64,000 nucleotides of DNA from Macrotrachela quadricornifera. Lineage: Eukaryota; Rotifera; Eurotatoria; Philodinida; Philodinidae. Made by a program: the position numbers and the translations under genes. Shown one piece after another: positions 1 through 12,339 of the stretch. Numbering within the stretch: position 1 is the first letter of the stretch; each line of letters starts with the position of its first letter. The DNA is taken from positions 488,148 through 552,147 of the forward strand of contig JAJEKB010021106.1 of assembly GCA_022393335.1 (NCBI GenBank), read 5' to 3'. The notes beneath the pieces are model-generated. The model worked only from the letters and a program-made list of their open reading frames with translations, was not told the origin of the DNA and made no database searches.

Positions 1-125
1 GTCTAGCGAAAAAAACGGTCCGTAAAATGAGCTGACGGATTACGGCGAAATACGATGAGATTAGTGCCTTAATGCGCTGTTTCTTAGCCGTTTCAGGCCA
101 TATAAGACGCCGTTTCCGACAGTCG
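1..125. repeat. Partial copy of a CGTTT/GCCGTTT-rich dispersed repeat
   Basis: The stretch is full of the words GCCGTTT, CGTTTCC and AAACGG in both orientations. The same vocabulary recurs at 14990-15182 with 17506-17940, at 33236-34066 and at 54727-55420. The copy is cut by the window edge, so its left end is not visible. No coding capacity was seen. It is probably a non-autonomous mobile element; the class is unknown. Confidence 0.5.
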
Positions 126-594
126 GAATGATCGACTTGGATTCTCACGTTTTTGCACTAGAATCTGACTGCTTTTTTTCCCTCTTTTACAAGCTACACA
201 AACGAAGATGTTCAAGTCAAAGAGAGATTTTTCTATTACTTATAGTTAAAAATGGTGATGATAACGTAGTTCACGAGTTAAAGAATGTTGCAACAAACGA
301 TTTTGTCTCAGTGATCATTGAAGAGACTAAACAACTCAAATTTAGAACAACAGTGTGAAGCCAATGACATTACTAATGAGTCTTAAACAAATAACAGCTA
401 GTCTTCACAGAAGACGATACAGACATAAAAAGATTTGAAAGTAACTCGCAAGTGTTTATTTTCTCAAGACAAGTGAGCAATAGATGCAATGTCTCAGTAG
501 GTTAAAGTTAGACGTTTCTCAGATACTTGAGTTTTTTATTAAAATATAACATTTTTCTGCATTAAATACCAATAAATAGAAACGTTACAAAATT
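126..594. other. Intergenic stretch downstream of the Argonaute gene
   Basis: No gene was recognised. A 76-codon open frame on the plus strand (128-358) resembles nothing I know and has no supporting neighbours. The Argonaute stop codon lies at 595-597 on the minus strand, so this stretch should hold its 3' untranslated region. I saw no clear AATAAA signal close to the stop. Confidence 0.4.
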
Positions 595-3500
595 TTAAAA
601 CATATTTGGTATGTTCTGCATATCTTCATGGAGTCTTAGTATGTCTGCTCGAGATGCATTTAATGGTCTATAAAGAGAAACAATTTTATACATTACAGAT
701 TAAAATGAACAAATATCTTCACTATCTTACCTTTCAGTAGCGTCAAATAATTGTCTCGCCTTGCTTGCTGCTGCATCTGCTAAATGTAATATACTTGGAA
801 TCGATTCACTCGACTGAATCTTAATACGTTGATCAGTATGACAGAGAGAATAAGTGAGTTCCTCCAATTCATTTAATGAATAATGAATTTCATTGACTAA
901 TACAACATAATTCCCAATTTTATTTGTTCCTAGACCTGGTTCATGTGAGTTTAGGAAATAACTAGGATAATTCGAATTTGTATTAACGATAGAACTATCG
1001 ACAACCACACCAGATTCAACATTGACAACGTCTGACGAAGGTAAAAGTCGAAAGAGTCGAGTATGATGACGTTTTTTAACAACAATGAATGTTAGAAGAG
1101 GAAAGCAGGAATTTGTTGGATAGATAGCTAGAATATGAGAGAAAAGTTGTCCAAATACATCTAAACGTGTAATAGTAAACTGCGAACAGTACACAAGAGA
1201 ATATGGAGCTTGAATATGTCACAGGATCCCGCTCTCAACACAGGGATCAAATGCGGGTTCTTAGACAAGAAGGAAACAGAAACTACTTTTCCCATTAAAC
1301 ATGGATCCATTAACTTTGAAACTATCTGGTTGATCAGAAACGATCATCCTATCCTACGATCTTACACATCGCAAAACCGAATCCGCCATCCAAATCAGTT
1401 CCACCCGATTTCCAGAACTCTCGAATCATCGAGCTAACTCACCTGATTCGACAACGATCGAGTTACCTTAATTTTCAGAACTGCACCTGATTCTGGATCT
1501 CCTTCACCCTCGCCTACACCTCAAACACTCCTCATCAGGATACACAAGGCAAGCTGGAAGTGACGATGAGACAGAATTTCGGAATTCGACGGAACTGCTA
1601 GGAAATCTGATCGATTCCTTCTAATCCCGCTTCGATCTAATTTCAGAATTTCGTTCGGACATCGTCTACTCATTTTAGATATTTACCTTCAAATATAAAA
1701 AACAAACTGAGAATGAGAATAAGACACAATTCCAAAAATTGAAAGAACTCGATCGTTTTTGAATAAGTCGTGCTAGTTTGATGATGCCGGAATTCCGAAA
1801 TCCGATGTAATTGATTCTACAATGTGCAACATCACGAAATAGGATATATTCTCTTGGTCAAAACTTTTTTAAGTGTGGTGGGCAACAGAAATAAGACACT
1901 GGTCTTTTTGAATAAATATCCTACTTAATCTCATCCATGTAACTAAAAGGAAAATCGTCCCTTACTTTGAAACGCCTTTTTCAAAGCGACCACCTCTTCA
2001 TCCTGTATACGCTCAAATTGTCCATCATCAACTCCATCACGATAGAAAACAATATGCTCTGGCAGAGCGCCTTGATTGTTATCTTTGAAGGCTATTAACA
2101 GCTCTTCAACCATTGTTTTCAATAATAAAATTGCTTCTTCTGATTGTTTTCCTTTGTTGGGCCATTGACGGCAGACACGTTGATTTGTTAATGTACACTC
2201 AGAATTCATACTTGCAACAACGGCTGCAATCGATGGTAATTCGCCAGAATAATTATTCTTCGCATGTTGAACATCAGCTCCAATAAACATCGTTTGGATA
2301 TCGGTTTGTAACTCAGCTATTTGTTTGTTCTCACCACTCAGTTTAGCATTTATTGATTGCAGAAGTGTACTACAATAATTTTTCAAATTTGACATTCGAT
2401 AAACTTTTGTAAAATTAATACATTGAGTAACAAGACCTGAATAAAGAGAAAGTCGATCACAACTTCATTAGAAATTCGCTTACCAAATTCGGTACATGCA
2501 ATTTGTTTGAAGAGTCCGTGTATATCTGGATTTCGACAATTTTCCAGACAAAGAATGAACTGACACTGGTTGTTTTTGAGTTTAGACAAACGATCTCGAA
2601 GGGTGTTTTCTACACTGTTGTCAGTAAAAATTTCATATGCATCATAATTCGTAGGTAATCTCATTTTTTGTCGATACGCAACCTTTTAAACAAAAGTACG
2701 AGAAAAGGATCTTTAGATATATAATTAAGAAAATGTAATGCTTACATCGTAGAAGTTGTGCAATAATTTTTCCTGTATTTGTTTTACGTTTGGTTGTTGG
2801 CGTTCTCCCAGATAGATAAATGCCATTTTATTAATCGAGGCTGGATTTGTAAAGCCACCTTGTCGACTGAGAATAGTTTGACGTTTTCTCAGTGTTTCAT
2901 AAGGGATTGCCATCATTCTTTCACAATTGACTTTTAGTTGAATTTCTTTACACAATTCATCATGGAAATTGCAGTTTTTGATAGCTTTCATAATTGAATA
3001 AAACCGTTTGTTAACCGATGGTGCTGGAACAGGTTTCATGCGGTCATCTTCTTGAACCTGCTGCCACTCTCGAAGATAGCAAAGTTCAATCGGTAAATCA
3101 ACTGCATCTCTCTGATTACCTAATTTATAGGCTTTCAAACAGTACAACTGTGGATACTGAATCTCAAAGCCAAGATCCTTGTAGTAATCTAAGAGATTAT
3201 ATTGCTTTTCAATAAAAGTTTCTCCAGGAAGATGATCTGAAAAACTTCCAGTGAGAACATATTTCTTTTGATGATCTGATTGAACTGTTGTGACTTCAAC
3301 ACCTTTCAAATGATTACCGATCTGAATATACTGTCTGTCAGACAGCAACCCTTGAAAAGGGACTTTGTTCTGGAGCAATAGTCTTTCCCAAATAAATGAT
3401 ACAAGATCAGAATGAGGATAGAATCGAGTAATTGTAGTGTCTACATTTAAAGTAGGACCTGATTCTGTAAGACACATAGCCTGTTTGAAGCCAGTCAGGA

Positions 3501-4196
3501 GATCATAAGGCCCATCTTGATGTGGTTCTACATCCCATTGATAAAAGACTGAGCCAATTGTTTTAAATTGTTCTTTTAACACTTGTTTAATCAGTGTTTC
3601 AATAATTCGAACCGAAGACTGATCTAAATTGTTTGTACTACTTGTAGCTGTAAGATTTTTGATTGTTAAACGGTACTCGTATCCTTGCTCTTCTTTCTCA
3701 TGTACAATTGGAAGGTTGTTCTCGAAATTTGTTGTGCTGTACATACAACTTCCTTCATCGTACCAACAGACAGCTGTTGGATGAATTGATTTGGCTAGAA
3801 GGAGATCAGAGACAAACTGACGACGTCTCTCACGTTTTGAAATGTTAATATATTTATTTTGCTTTTCATGATATTCTTCAACGATGACATCGTACTGATA
3901 GAAAGTAAGATCACGAGCGAATGAACAAGGAAAATGATTAGTATAAATGACATCATCCGAGAATTCTACGACTTGTTCTGATGTAATTTCTATTGCTCGA
4001 GTTGAATTCAGAGCTATACTTTGCTCCTTCGGCGTAGTTAGTGATAATATGGCAAGAGCATTTGTTTGTTCATCTATGGATTTCTAGAGAAGAAAGATTG
4101 AATTGCAGAGAAACTATGGAACAATGCTCAATAACTTACATGTACGTCTTTATATTGTTTTAAATCTTCTTTAACTTTATCGTTCGTGGTCGACAT
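595..4196 (-). CDS. Argonaute protein (AGO clade), complete six-exon gene
   Basis: Small-RNA-guided silencing protein. Exons on the minus strand are 4140-4196, 2746-4083, 2484-2682, 1966-2436, 731-1127 and 595-667. All junctions use GT/AG and the total of 2535 nt is exactly 845 codons, giving an 844-aa protein of normal Argonaute length. Introns are 56, 63, 47, 838 and 63 bp. The N domain is at roughly residues 55-165, PAZ at roughly 240-365 and Piwi from about 530 to the end. Piwi landmarks are GADVQHA (D586), KQSEEAI (E632), FYRDGVDDGQF (D665) and FIVVKKRHHTRLF. The fourth catalytic position, usually His in animal AGOs, aligns with D806 in HLADAAASKAR, giving a D-E-D-D set that should still bind metal. 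The start ATG at 4194-4196 lies just before the N domain. Upstream in-frame sequence and possible 5' introns (4197-4406) leave a slightly earlier start possible. Argonaute families are expanded in bdelloids (literature knowledge). Confidence 0.93.
1194..1856. repeat. Possible mobile-element insertion filling the long Argonaute intron
   Basis: This occupies most of the 838-bp Argonaute intron (1128-1965), which is more than ten times longer than the other four introns. An 11-bp inverted repeat, CAAGAGAATAT, sits at 1194-1204 and 1846-1856. The interior has repeated GGAATTC/TTCAGAATTTCG words and no convincing open frame. No target duplication was identified, so the transposon interpretation is tentative. 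Confidence 0.3.
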
Positions 4197-4478
4197 TATA
4201 CCTTGGAAAATTGTAAAAGAAATAATATAACTCACTTCTATAAAACTCTCTTGAAGCATGCATAGATAGTATTCACTCACCTGTTTTCGAGTTTGTTCTG
4301 TTTTGTTTTCTCTTCTTTGAGAATAATCTATTTTCATACAAATAAACAGAATAAAAATATTGCCTTCTGCATGTTTATTTATATTCTCACAATGAGTGGT
4401 GGACACAGTTTACTTCCAGCAAAGATACCCTGTTGCTATATGTATTTCTCTTTTTCATTCTCCGCATATTATAATTTG

Positions 4479-5237
4479 ACTAGCGCTAATACCCGGCGTT
4501 GCTCGGGAAATCTACATACTGTAAACTTATTATATCAGAAAACAACAGAAGGCATATAGAGGACGTGCTTGAGATTTTTTATATATGATTACTATATGTC
4601 CCGCCGTGCACACACTTACATTCATGCGTAAATCGGACAATTCAGCGAATAGTGTGTGAATGTAAGTGTCTTTTTTTACTCGTGTCAACTGTCATACTAT
4701 ACGAACACTCGCTGGAAAAAGATGACACTAAGGAGTGAATAATCTCTCAATAGTAGCAAATACTCTAAAGTCTTTGAAAGATTGGTGAAAATTGCAACAT
4801 ATCATAACCTGTATGAAATTTCATTCCGTCTCTCCCCCTGGCTACCTTGACTCTCTTTAAATCTTCGTCTGGGCTCAAGGTATTTCCATTTATACGGTCA
4901 TCCTTTATTTTATAATTTCTATTTGCTTTTTTCGAGCATCCTTGAGCATCTTACGTTCAATGGCAAAAAATACAGATTATTATGCCCTTTTGTTCTCAAG
5001 TTACTGAGAAAACAATCACACGCACAGACTCTTTAGGAAAGGTACTTATCATAGTAATTCAACAAAAGGAGGGGCAAAGGCTCTGTTCAGGTGAAGTTTT
5101 TAAGTAAAAAATCATCCTGAAACCTTCCTCTGGACCTAGGGAAGTATTGTGGAAAATTTGGTGACGCTAGCTTTTACCGGGACTGAGTTATAAGCGAACA
5201 GACAAACAGACAAACTTTCTTCTTTATATATATAGAT
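4479..5237. repeat. Candidate non-autonomous mobile element starting ACCCGGCGTTGCTCGGG
   Basis: The left part (about 4479-4510) contains the word ACCCGGCGTTGCTCGGG. The right part ends in a run of ACAGACAAACAGACAAAC followed by TTCTTCTTTATATATATAG near 5237. This pairing of a GC-rich head with an ACAGACAAAC tail is common in dispersed short elements of invertebrates (general recollection). At 4608-4671 the words ACACTTACATTCA and TGAATGTAAGTGT form an inverted pair able to make a hairpin. No coding region was seen, and the class was not determined. Confidence 0.4.
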
Positions 5238-7365
5238 AGATTTCGTAATCATTGTGCAATACAGTGAGTCAGAATGGAATCATAAAGGTCGAAAGAAAAA
5301 ATGTCGAACGTACTAGATTCAAGTGGAGTCATTTAGATTAAAAATTGCAAAACTCGTTTTGTTTTTCTTCGTTCTTCTGTATTGTTTGTGCTATAAGTGT
5401 GATTTTTTCACCATAACTATCGTGTGTAAAATGAAATAGTGGCGGTAGCCATTTTTGCAATAATTCAAGAACGGAAAAAGATAGAGAGAGAGCTTCGGTT
5501 TTTACCATTCGATAGAGGATAGTGTGGGGCATTGCTACAGCTCAAATTCTATTGGTCGATGTACTGACCAATCAGATGAATTTCTTGATATCAATTATTG
5601 AAATGCGATTTTGAAGGGTACTTTTGCATAAAATTTTCATTTGTAATGGTATCATGCGATAGTCAATAGTGTCTTCTATCAATTTATACAAGGCCGTCCT
5701 TGCTCGTTTGTATCGTTGAGGAGATATAAGGGTTCTCCTGGAACTGCTGATTTTAACTATTGCTGTCGGATTGACAAAATATATATTCAGAAAGGAGTAA
5801 TCGATCATGCTGAGCGCAATGATAATATTAGTCTTTTATTTTCCAGTGATCTGACAGTTATTCAACGAGTTTTCTGCACCTCACATAATGTCTCATTACA
5901 GCATTCAGACAGTTGATACCTAAAAAACTCGTTGAATAGCTGTCAGATCACTCGAAAACAAAAGACTAATATCACCACTGAACTCAGCATGATCGATTAC
6001 TCGTTTCTAAAGATATTTTCCGTCGATTCGACAGCAAATAGCCAAAATTAAGGGTTCCAGGAGAACCCTTATATCTCCTCAACGATACAAACGAGCAGGG
6101 ACGGCCTTGTATAAATTGATAGAAGCCACTATTGACTATCGCATGTAGGGGCGTAACCAGGAATTTCTCGTAGAGGAGGCTCGGCCCCTATACTTTTTTT
6201 GTAAAACTAAGTAACAACAATCTAAGTTTAATCTTCCCTTCAAACTGTATGATGGAAGGAAACAGCAAAGTTCAAATGTTCAATACTTCATTACAAAAAA
6301 AAGACAAAGGAAAATACATCAAAGCAAAGAAAACAAGACTAACGTAATAGTATTCTACTATTGTTGTGGTTAATTGCGAATTGATCAATAACTTGTTCAA
6401 AATTAATTTCCTAGTCATGCTCGATCGATAAAACACAAAGATCACTTAATCTTTTATCATTCATTGTGGTTCTTATGCGTGATTTGATTAGGTTCATCTT
6501 AGAGAAAGCACGCTCACATGATGTAGAAGACACAGGAATTGTTAAGGGAGCTTTTGCCATTAAAACCATTTGTGGAAATGCTTCTTGAAATGGTATTATT
6601 TCAGTATATAAATCATTTATATTAGATAAATTTTTATTTGCTAACATTGTTTTTAAAACTTGAAATTCATTTGATAAATGAGCTGAATCACATTTTATAT
6701 GCATTGCTAAAGGTAACAGATGATCATAATTTAAAAAATATTTGTTTTGTGGTGACATTGATGATATACTTGTTAATACAGCAACATTTGAAGGCGAAAA
6801 ACGATCACGCATTTCGATTAATATTGCATCAACTAATGGATAATATATATTTTCACGATAATCATTTCCATTCACAATTTCTATTCGATGCCCTAGTGTA
6901 CTTGTTACTATCATGTCTTTGAATCGAGTTGGTATTACTTTTGGTCGTGTATGTTTTGATGTTTGGTTCATATCAATATTATGTGTATTAGCAAAATCTA
7001 AGACATTAAGATAAATAGCCTCAAATGATGTTTCATTTCGATCATGTTCAATTTGTTCTACCATTGATGTTATTAAATGTTGACATTCAGCGTAATCAAT
7101 TGATTCACCTAAATAGTCAAATTATATTATTCCTTTGAAATATATTCCGCTTTCACTTACCTTTCAATTGATCTGATAAAATTTTTATCGCACCAAGTAA
7201 TTTTAGGTCAAGTGAAGTGAGCTCCACACGGTGTAAACTCCAAATCCATGTTTTCTACAGTCCATATTTTACCATTATTTCGAAGTCCACAATGTCATTA
7301 CTGGCTACCAAATAACTAGTTCCACATTACTCGGCCAATAACCATCAATTAACCATAGTGCTAAT

Positions 7366-7460
7366 TAGGCATAGTACTCAACTAATTAGCACTAATTGAG
7401 TATAGTACTCAACTAATTAGCACTGATTGAGTACAGTACTCCACTAATTAGCACTAATGA
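7366..7460. repeat. Short tandem array, about 31-bp unit, three copies
   Basis: The unit contains AGTACTCAACTAATTAGCAC and is repeated three times with small changes. The inverted arm near 8480-8530 holds one unit or slightly more. The array probably expanded after the palindrome formed. Confidence 0.6.
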
Positions 7461-8959
7461 ATCATAATACTTAACCAATTATCACGAAGTTTCATTCATA
7501 GTCATTTACTTTCTATATCAGTATGGATCATACAACTAATGTTTTTCCTGCTATAGATGGAAGTCATGCAGAACTCTCTATCGAATATTTCGCTCTTTTA
7601 ATCTAAACTATCGATCAGGAAATCTAAGACTGTCCTTTTCTGGAATTCGTCAACAATATATTGTAACTTTAACTTGAAATTTATGGGTAATGATAAAATG
7701 CCATGCCTAGTTTTGACGATCGATGGCATGCGTATCTTGATAACGAAATTAGGAATAACAGAGATTTTTTAAACCTCCATTATTTTACTAGTAGAGATGA
7801 GTTGTATACAAAAATGATTCAGTAGAATCTGTTTCGTGCAATTACACAATTACCTCGTCATAGAATCTGCACGTAATGTTATCAAACTATGAATCAATGT
7901 TGATCTCAGATTGAGTATCATGAGTTTATTTGATGCTTTATCGGAAGTAATTTGTTTTCCTTTAGCCAGGTCGTCGCTCAAGTGCCGAGAAAATTGAATT
8001 TTGATCATCTGTCAATGAGACTCTTTCTAATTAATCTGATATGAATGTTAATTCATTATATAATAACATTAGATCCATATTCGAAAAGGAAATAAGTCTC
8101 TAAATTGACGGAAATGCTATTTCTGACTCCTTGTTGTATACACCTAATCTCTAACCGAAAACAGTCGAAGTCTAAAAATCTCTGTTATTCGTAGTTTTTT
8201 TGTCAAGAGACGGGACCTATCGATTCTCATAACTGGGGACGGCATTTTACCATTACTTTCAAAATTTCAAGTTAAAGTTACAATGTATTGATGATCGATT
8301 CCAGAAGACAACATGCTTAGATTTCCTGATCAATAGTTTACATTAAAAGAGCGAAATATTTGATAGAGAGCTCTGCATGACTTCTATTTATAGCAGGAAA
8401 AACATCAGTTGTATGATCTATACTGATATGGAAAGTAAATGACTACGAATGAAACTTTGTGGTAATTGGTTAAGTACTATAATTAATTAGTGCTAATTAG
8501 TTGAGTACTATGCTTAATGAGCGTTAATTAGTTTGATACTTATTGTGTTCATCTTCATTGGCAGAAATATTGTATGGCAATTTCATTAGATTTCAGGCGT
8601 GGTTTGGTGGATTCGGCTGATTATTAGAATTAATTAGAAGTATATCATCAATTTCCGAAAATAATTAATACTTACATTAATGACGGGAAGTAATTTGAAA
8701 GATATTGTTGACCACTGATGCTGATTTGCTATAATTAGTGATATACTTAGCAACTATATAATTAATTTTAGAATGAAGCTATATTGGAGGAAGGTCTGGA
8801 CTGATTTTCTTGATAAACTGTGGACTGGCGAGAGGTGAGCTCGAAATTTCGAGCCTACGACGATTCGAGCTCACTTTTCTTGACCCTGTCCTGCCACACT
8901 TCTGGGTAAGAATAGTAGCTCTCCGAAAACAGAAGAAAAGTGCTCAATACGAGGAAGAG

Positions 8960-9110
8960 CCATTTCCACAACAGAACAACTGTGTTCTGTTTTGGGAATC
9001 GTACTTCCGGGTAGTGAGTACTTTTGTTCTGTTTTGGGAATCATACTTNNNNNNNNNNTGGGAATCATACTTCCGGGTAGTGAGTACTTTTGTTCTGTTT
9101 TGGGATAGTG
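8960..9110. repeat. Minisatellite spanning a 10-N assembly gap
   Basis: A unit of about 43 bp is repeated, built from TTCTGTTTTGGGAATC, then TACTTCCGGGTAGTGAG, then TACTTTTG. Ten Ns at 9049-9058 interrupt it, so the true copy number is unknown. Open frames crossing it are artefacts of the repeat. Confidence 0.75.
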
Positions 9111-11748
9111 GTTTTGAAACAGACCACTTATTTTATAAGTATTACTTTTTATCCAGCATTTCTATTACATATCTTAAAACATGGATTCCAAATTGACCGG
9201 TAAAATATGGACGGAAAAGTCAGCTCCAAATATGGAGTTTACGTGTGAAGCTCACTTCACTTGACCGTAATTTTAATAGAATAAACATTGTAACAATAAA
9301 AACTGGTTCTTGTAATGCTACTAATATACCTCTTACATCTACAGAACGATGATCACCTTCTTCGATAAGTTCTTTAAGTGCAACATTAATTGATTTATAA
9401 TTCATCATTATAGCATTAATTGAGTTCCATCGTGAATCCCATCTAATATTAGACCATGTTTTTAACTTTGAAGGAGTAGCTAAATCGATATACACAGTTC
9501 TATCATAATTGTTAAGGAAAAAAAGAAACATACTTAAAGCTAGTTTTTCCTGGGCTGTTTGGTAATATTCATTCATTACCGATGAAGAAGTGAAATAAGA
9601 ATGAATCTTCGAAATAATTTGATAAAACTCATTAATATATTTTATAATTTTACTAACATCAACAATTACAAGATTAAGTCTATGTGCATGACAATGTATA
9701 TAAATACCACAAGGCATATGTTTTTCACGAAGAATTGTTTGTACACCAGCACATTTACCGGACATTACTGATGCTCTGAAAAAATTAGTATATTGAACTA
9801 TATTATTTTGAATGATTATTTGTCATAATAAGTTCTTACCCATCATAGCATTGTGCAATACATGATTGTAATTCAATACCATAATTCATTAAAAAATTAG
9901 CAATTTCATCAGATAACGTGGCAGCATCAAATTCATGTAATCGAATTAAACCCAGAAAGTATTCTTGTATAGAATTATTACCATTCGAAGGTACCACAAC
10001 ACGTACTACTATTGCCAGTTGTTCATGACCTCCACTATCACGGCTTTCATCAGCCATTAAAGCAAACATATTTCCTTTAATCTGCGACAAAATTATGATT
10101 AAAAATGATGTAATAAAAAACAGAACAATGTTCTTACCTTTTGCGTAATATGATGTCTGACTTGATCAGCCATAATTTGAGTTAATTCATTTTGAATAAC
10201 AGGAGATAAATATGTTAAATTTTTCAAATTATCTTCAAAGATAGATTTGACAATTGGATCAGTTGAAGAAGCCCATTTGAATATTTTAAGAAAATTGCCT
10301 TTATTCAAAGAACTAAAAATGAAGAGTAATAAAGAAAATATATTCGTATGAATATGAGATATAATATCTATCAGTAAACTGACCTTTCATCTTCCTTGTG
10401 GCCTCTAATTGCAATTGCTTGTCTTGAGCAAAGTAACAAGGCAGATGCAATCTTCATTAATCGTTCTCGATTTCGACGTATTTGTTCAATTCGACCTTTG
10501 TCTAACACATGGAGCACGTTAGATTGTGAGTTTTCTCGTTGGAGATAAGCTTCATAGTTGTTTGTTGCTACGATATGACCATAACTTCTAATATGTTGAT
10601 CAAAATCTTTCGTTTTATCGAAAGCTTTTTTCCAATTTTTGAATCCAATATTAAAAAATGCATCAGATTGATGTTTCGTCTTTGATGATGATGTTGGCGC
10701 ACCAAAATGTCGACAGTAATAACAATAGCTTGAATCTTTGGCAATTGAATATTCCAACCATGGTCTACCTTCAAACCATTTCGCCATAAATGATCTATTT
10801 TCTTGATTTTTTGGATATGATATAAGTTTTGGTTGAGTTGGTGGATTTCGACATGAACGACTAATATCAATAACACCATTCGCTGTATCATCATTTGACT
10901 TCTCTTCACTTTATAAACTTTCATGATTATCAAGGTTTGTGATTGGAGAAGTTGCTATGGATCTTTCAACAGAAACATCATTTGTAACATGTAACTGAGA
11001 TGAATTAAATAACTGTGGAATAATATTATCATTGTTAAATTCACTGGGTGGTTCATCAGGTGACTTATTTTTCTTTTGTGTTGATGAAGAAAAGTAAGAA
11101 TCAAGAGTCTTTCGTTTAGTATTCTCCTGGTTCAACTATAATGTTTGAAAAAAAATTCTGTCATACAACTAAAGCTACGAGAACGCTTTTCATTCACAAA
11201 GCGTAATTAGATTACACATTGTTTTGTTGTTCTGTTTTATGATTAATGGACATCACGTTCTTTGATCCTATACTAATTGACTAGATATACATATATGTTA
11301 TGTATGAAAGAGTACGATAAATGTGTAAACAACGATTAATTCTATTTTCTCTATACAGAGGAATAATATATTCAATGATTTCCTTAATTAATGATTAATG
11401 TGAATATTAATTCCAAAAAGAAAAAATTTTCGTAGGGGGACTCAGCCGGTCGTAGGGGGGGGGGGAGCTGAGCCCCTCTCGCCCCAGTCTGGTTACGCGC
11501 CTAATCGCATGATACTATTACAAATGAAAATTTTATGCAAAAGTATCCTTTAAAATCGCATTTCAATAATTGATATCAAGAAATTCATCTGATTGGTCAG
11601 TACATCGACCAATAGAATTTGAGCTGTAGCAATGCCCCACACTATCATCTATCGAATGGTAAAAATCGAAGCTCTCTCTCTATCTCTTTCCGTTCTTGAA
11701 TTATTGCAAAAATGGCCATCGCCACTATTTTATTTTACAAACGATAGT

Positions 11749-12339
11749 TTTCCAGCAGCCTATGACGTCTGCATATTCCATGTTCCTACTGTCAGTGTTT
11801 TTTGTCGTATAACTTATATATAAGTTTTTGTTAGTAGCCAGTTTTTTGGCTTTGCTCTGATTACTCGGTTGAGAATGTGGACTTTTTTACGCTGAAATTA
11901 TTCATGATTGGTTTCCATTGTCTTGTCCTTTTTACAGACGGTAATATTTCTACCTCTTCCAACAAATACTCCTCTTTTATCCGGACATGTGACCGACACA
12001 GAAGCTGCAAGATTGCAATCTCCATAGTGGAGTTCTAGCTATTAATAGTAATATTTTATTTTAGCACTGAAATTGATGTAGATAAGCAAACATAGGTCAT
12101 TCATATTTTTATAAATATCAAATTTAACGAAAAACATTCTAATCTATACTTCAGTTTGTCGGAGCAAATCGAAATTAATATGATTCCTTCACTACAGGCC
12201 AACTATTAAGTACAAAAAAGAGTACTAACATATTAAATGTAAATATTTCTACGTGTCACACTCTCATCACATGCTTCTGAAGGAATTCAAGATAACAATT
12301 TTATTATCAATATATCAACAGAACATAGTCATTTTTAAC
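11749..12339. other. Intergenic stretch upstream of the F-box gene
   Basis: No gene was recognised. The stretch holds the presumed promoter of the downstream F-box gene. An upstream in-frame ATG at 12253 would add 29 residues with no recognisable feature to that protein. Confidence 0.4.

Larger units (their letters stand above)
7206..9266. mobile_element. Foldback-type DNA element with 9-bp target duplication, inserted in the hAT transposase
   Basis: The ends read GGTCAAGTGAAGTGAGCT at 7206 and its inverse ending at 9266, with looser similarity for about 75 bp inward. The flanks carry the direct repeat GTAATTTTA at 7197-7205 and 9267-9275. A 9-bp duplication fits Mutator-like or Merlin-like elements, but no transposase is present. 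Inside, a second inverted repeat pairs roughly 7345-7790 with 8150-8535. The left arm carries a short tandem array (7366-7460) and the right end a minisatellite (8960-9110). Confidence 0.82.
6411..11135 (-). pseudogene. hAT transposase (TTF zinc finger, ZMYM1-like), disrupted
   Basis: The order from the start at 11135 is as follows. A charged N-terminus (11135-10911) is followed by a TTF-type zinc finger with SYCYYCRHFG near 10730. The RNase-H-like core has ALMADESRD (about 10055) and CIAQCYDG, then YIHCHAHRLNLV (9765-9220). The C-terminal hAT dimerisation region has SSTSCERAFSKMNLIKSR (6411-7064). Introns of about 60 bp separate the pieces, for example between 10099 and 10090 and between 9836 and 9765. 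Two lesions are visible: an in-frame stop at 10911-10913 with the frame open on both sides, and the insertion at 7206-9266 just before the dimerisation exons. The gene is therefore probably inactive. The family resembles vertebrate ZMYM1-like and other TTF-finger hAT proteins. Confidence 0.88.
6146..11503 (-). mobile_element. hAT-superfamily DNA transposon with 8-bp target duplication
   Basis: The terminal inverted repeats are TAGGGGCGTAACCAG (6146-6160) and, as reverse complement of the other end, TAGGCGCGTAACCAG (11489-11503). The 8 bp outside each end are identical, ATCGCATG at 6138-6145 and 11504-11511, the duplication size typical of hAT elements. The 5.36-kb element carries a spliced transposase gene on the minus strand and a 2-kb secondary insertion at 7206-9266. 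It sits inside one arm of the foldback element, so it inserted later. Confidence 0.93.
5414..11748. mobile_element. Foldback (long inverted repeat) element, interrupted by a hAT insertion
   Basis: Two arms of about 460-480 bp face each other around a short loop near 5893-5925. The left arm is 5414-5893. The right arm is 5925-6145, continuing at 11512-11748 after the hAT insertion. The outermost matching words are AACTATCGT at the left and ACGATAGTT at the right, and the arms look about 80-90% identical by eye. Without the insertion the element would be just under 1 kb. It has no open frame of note, so it is a non-autonomous palindromic element of unknown superfamily. Confidence 0.8.

Noticed and set aside
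8810..9196. 128-codon open frame across the N gap
   Set aside because: It is created by the minisatellite and unknown bases; there is no protein-like composition.
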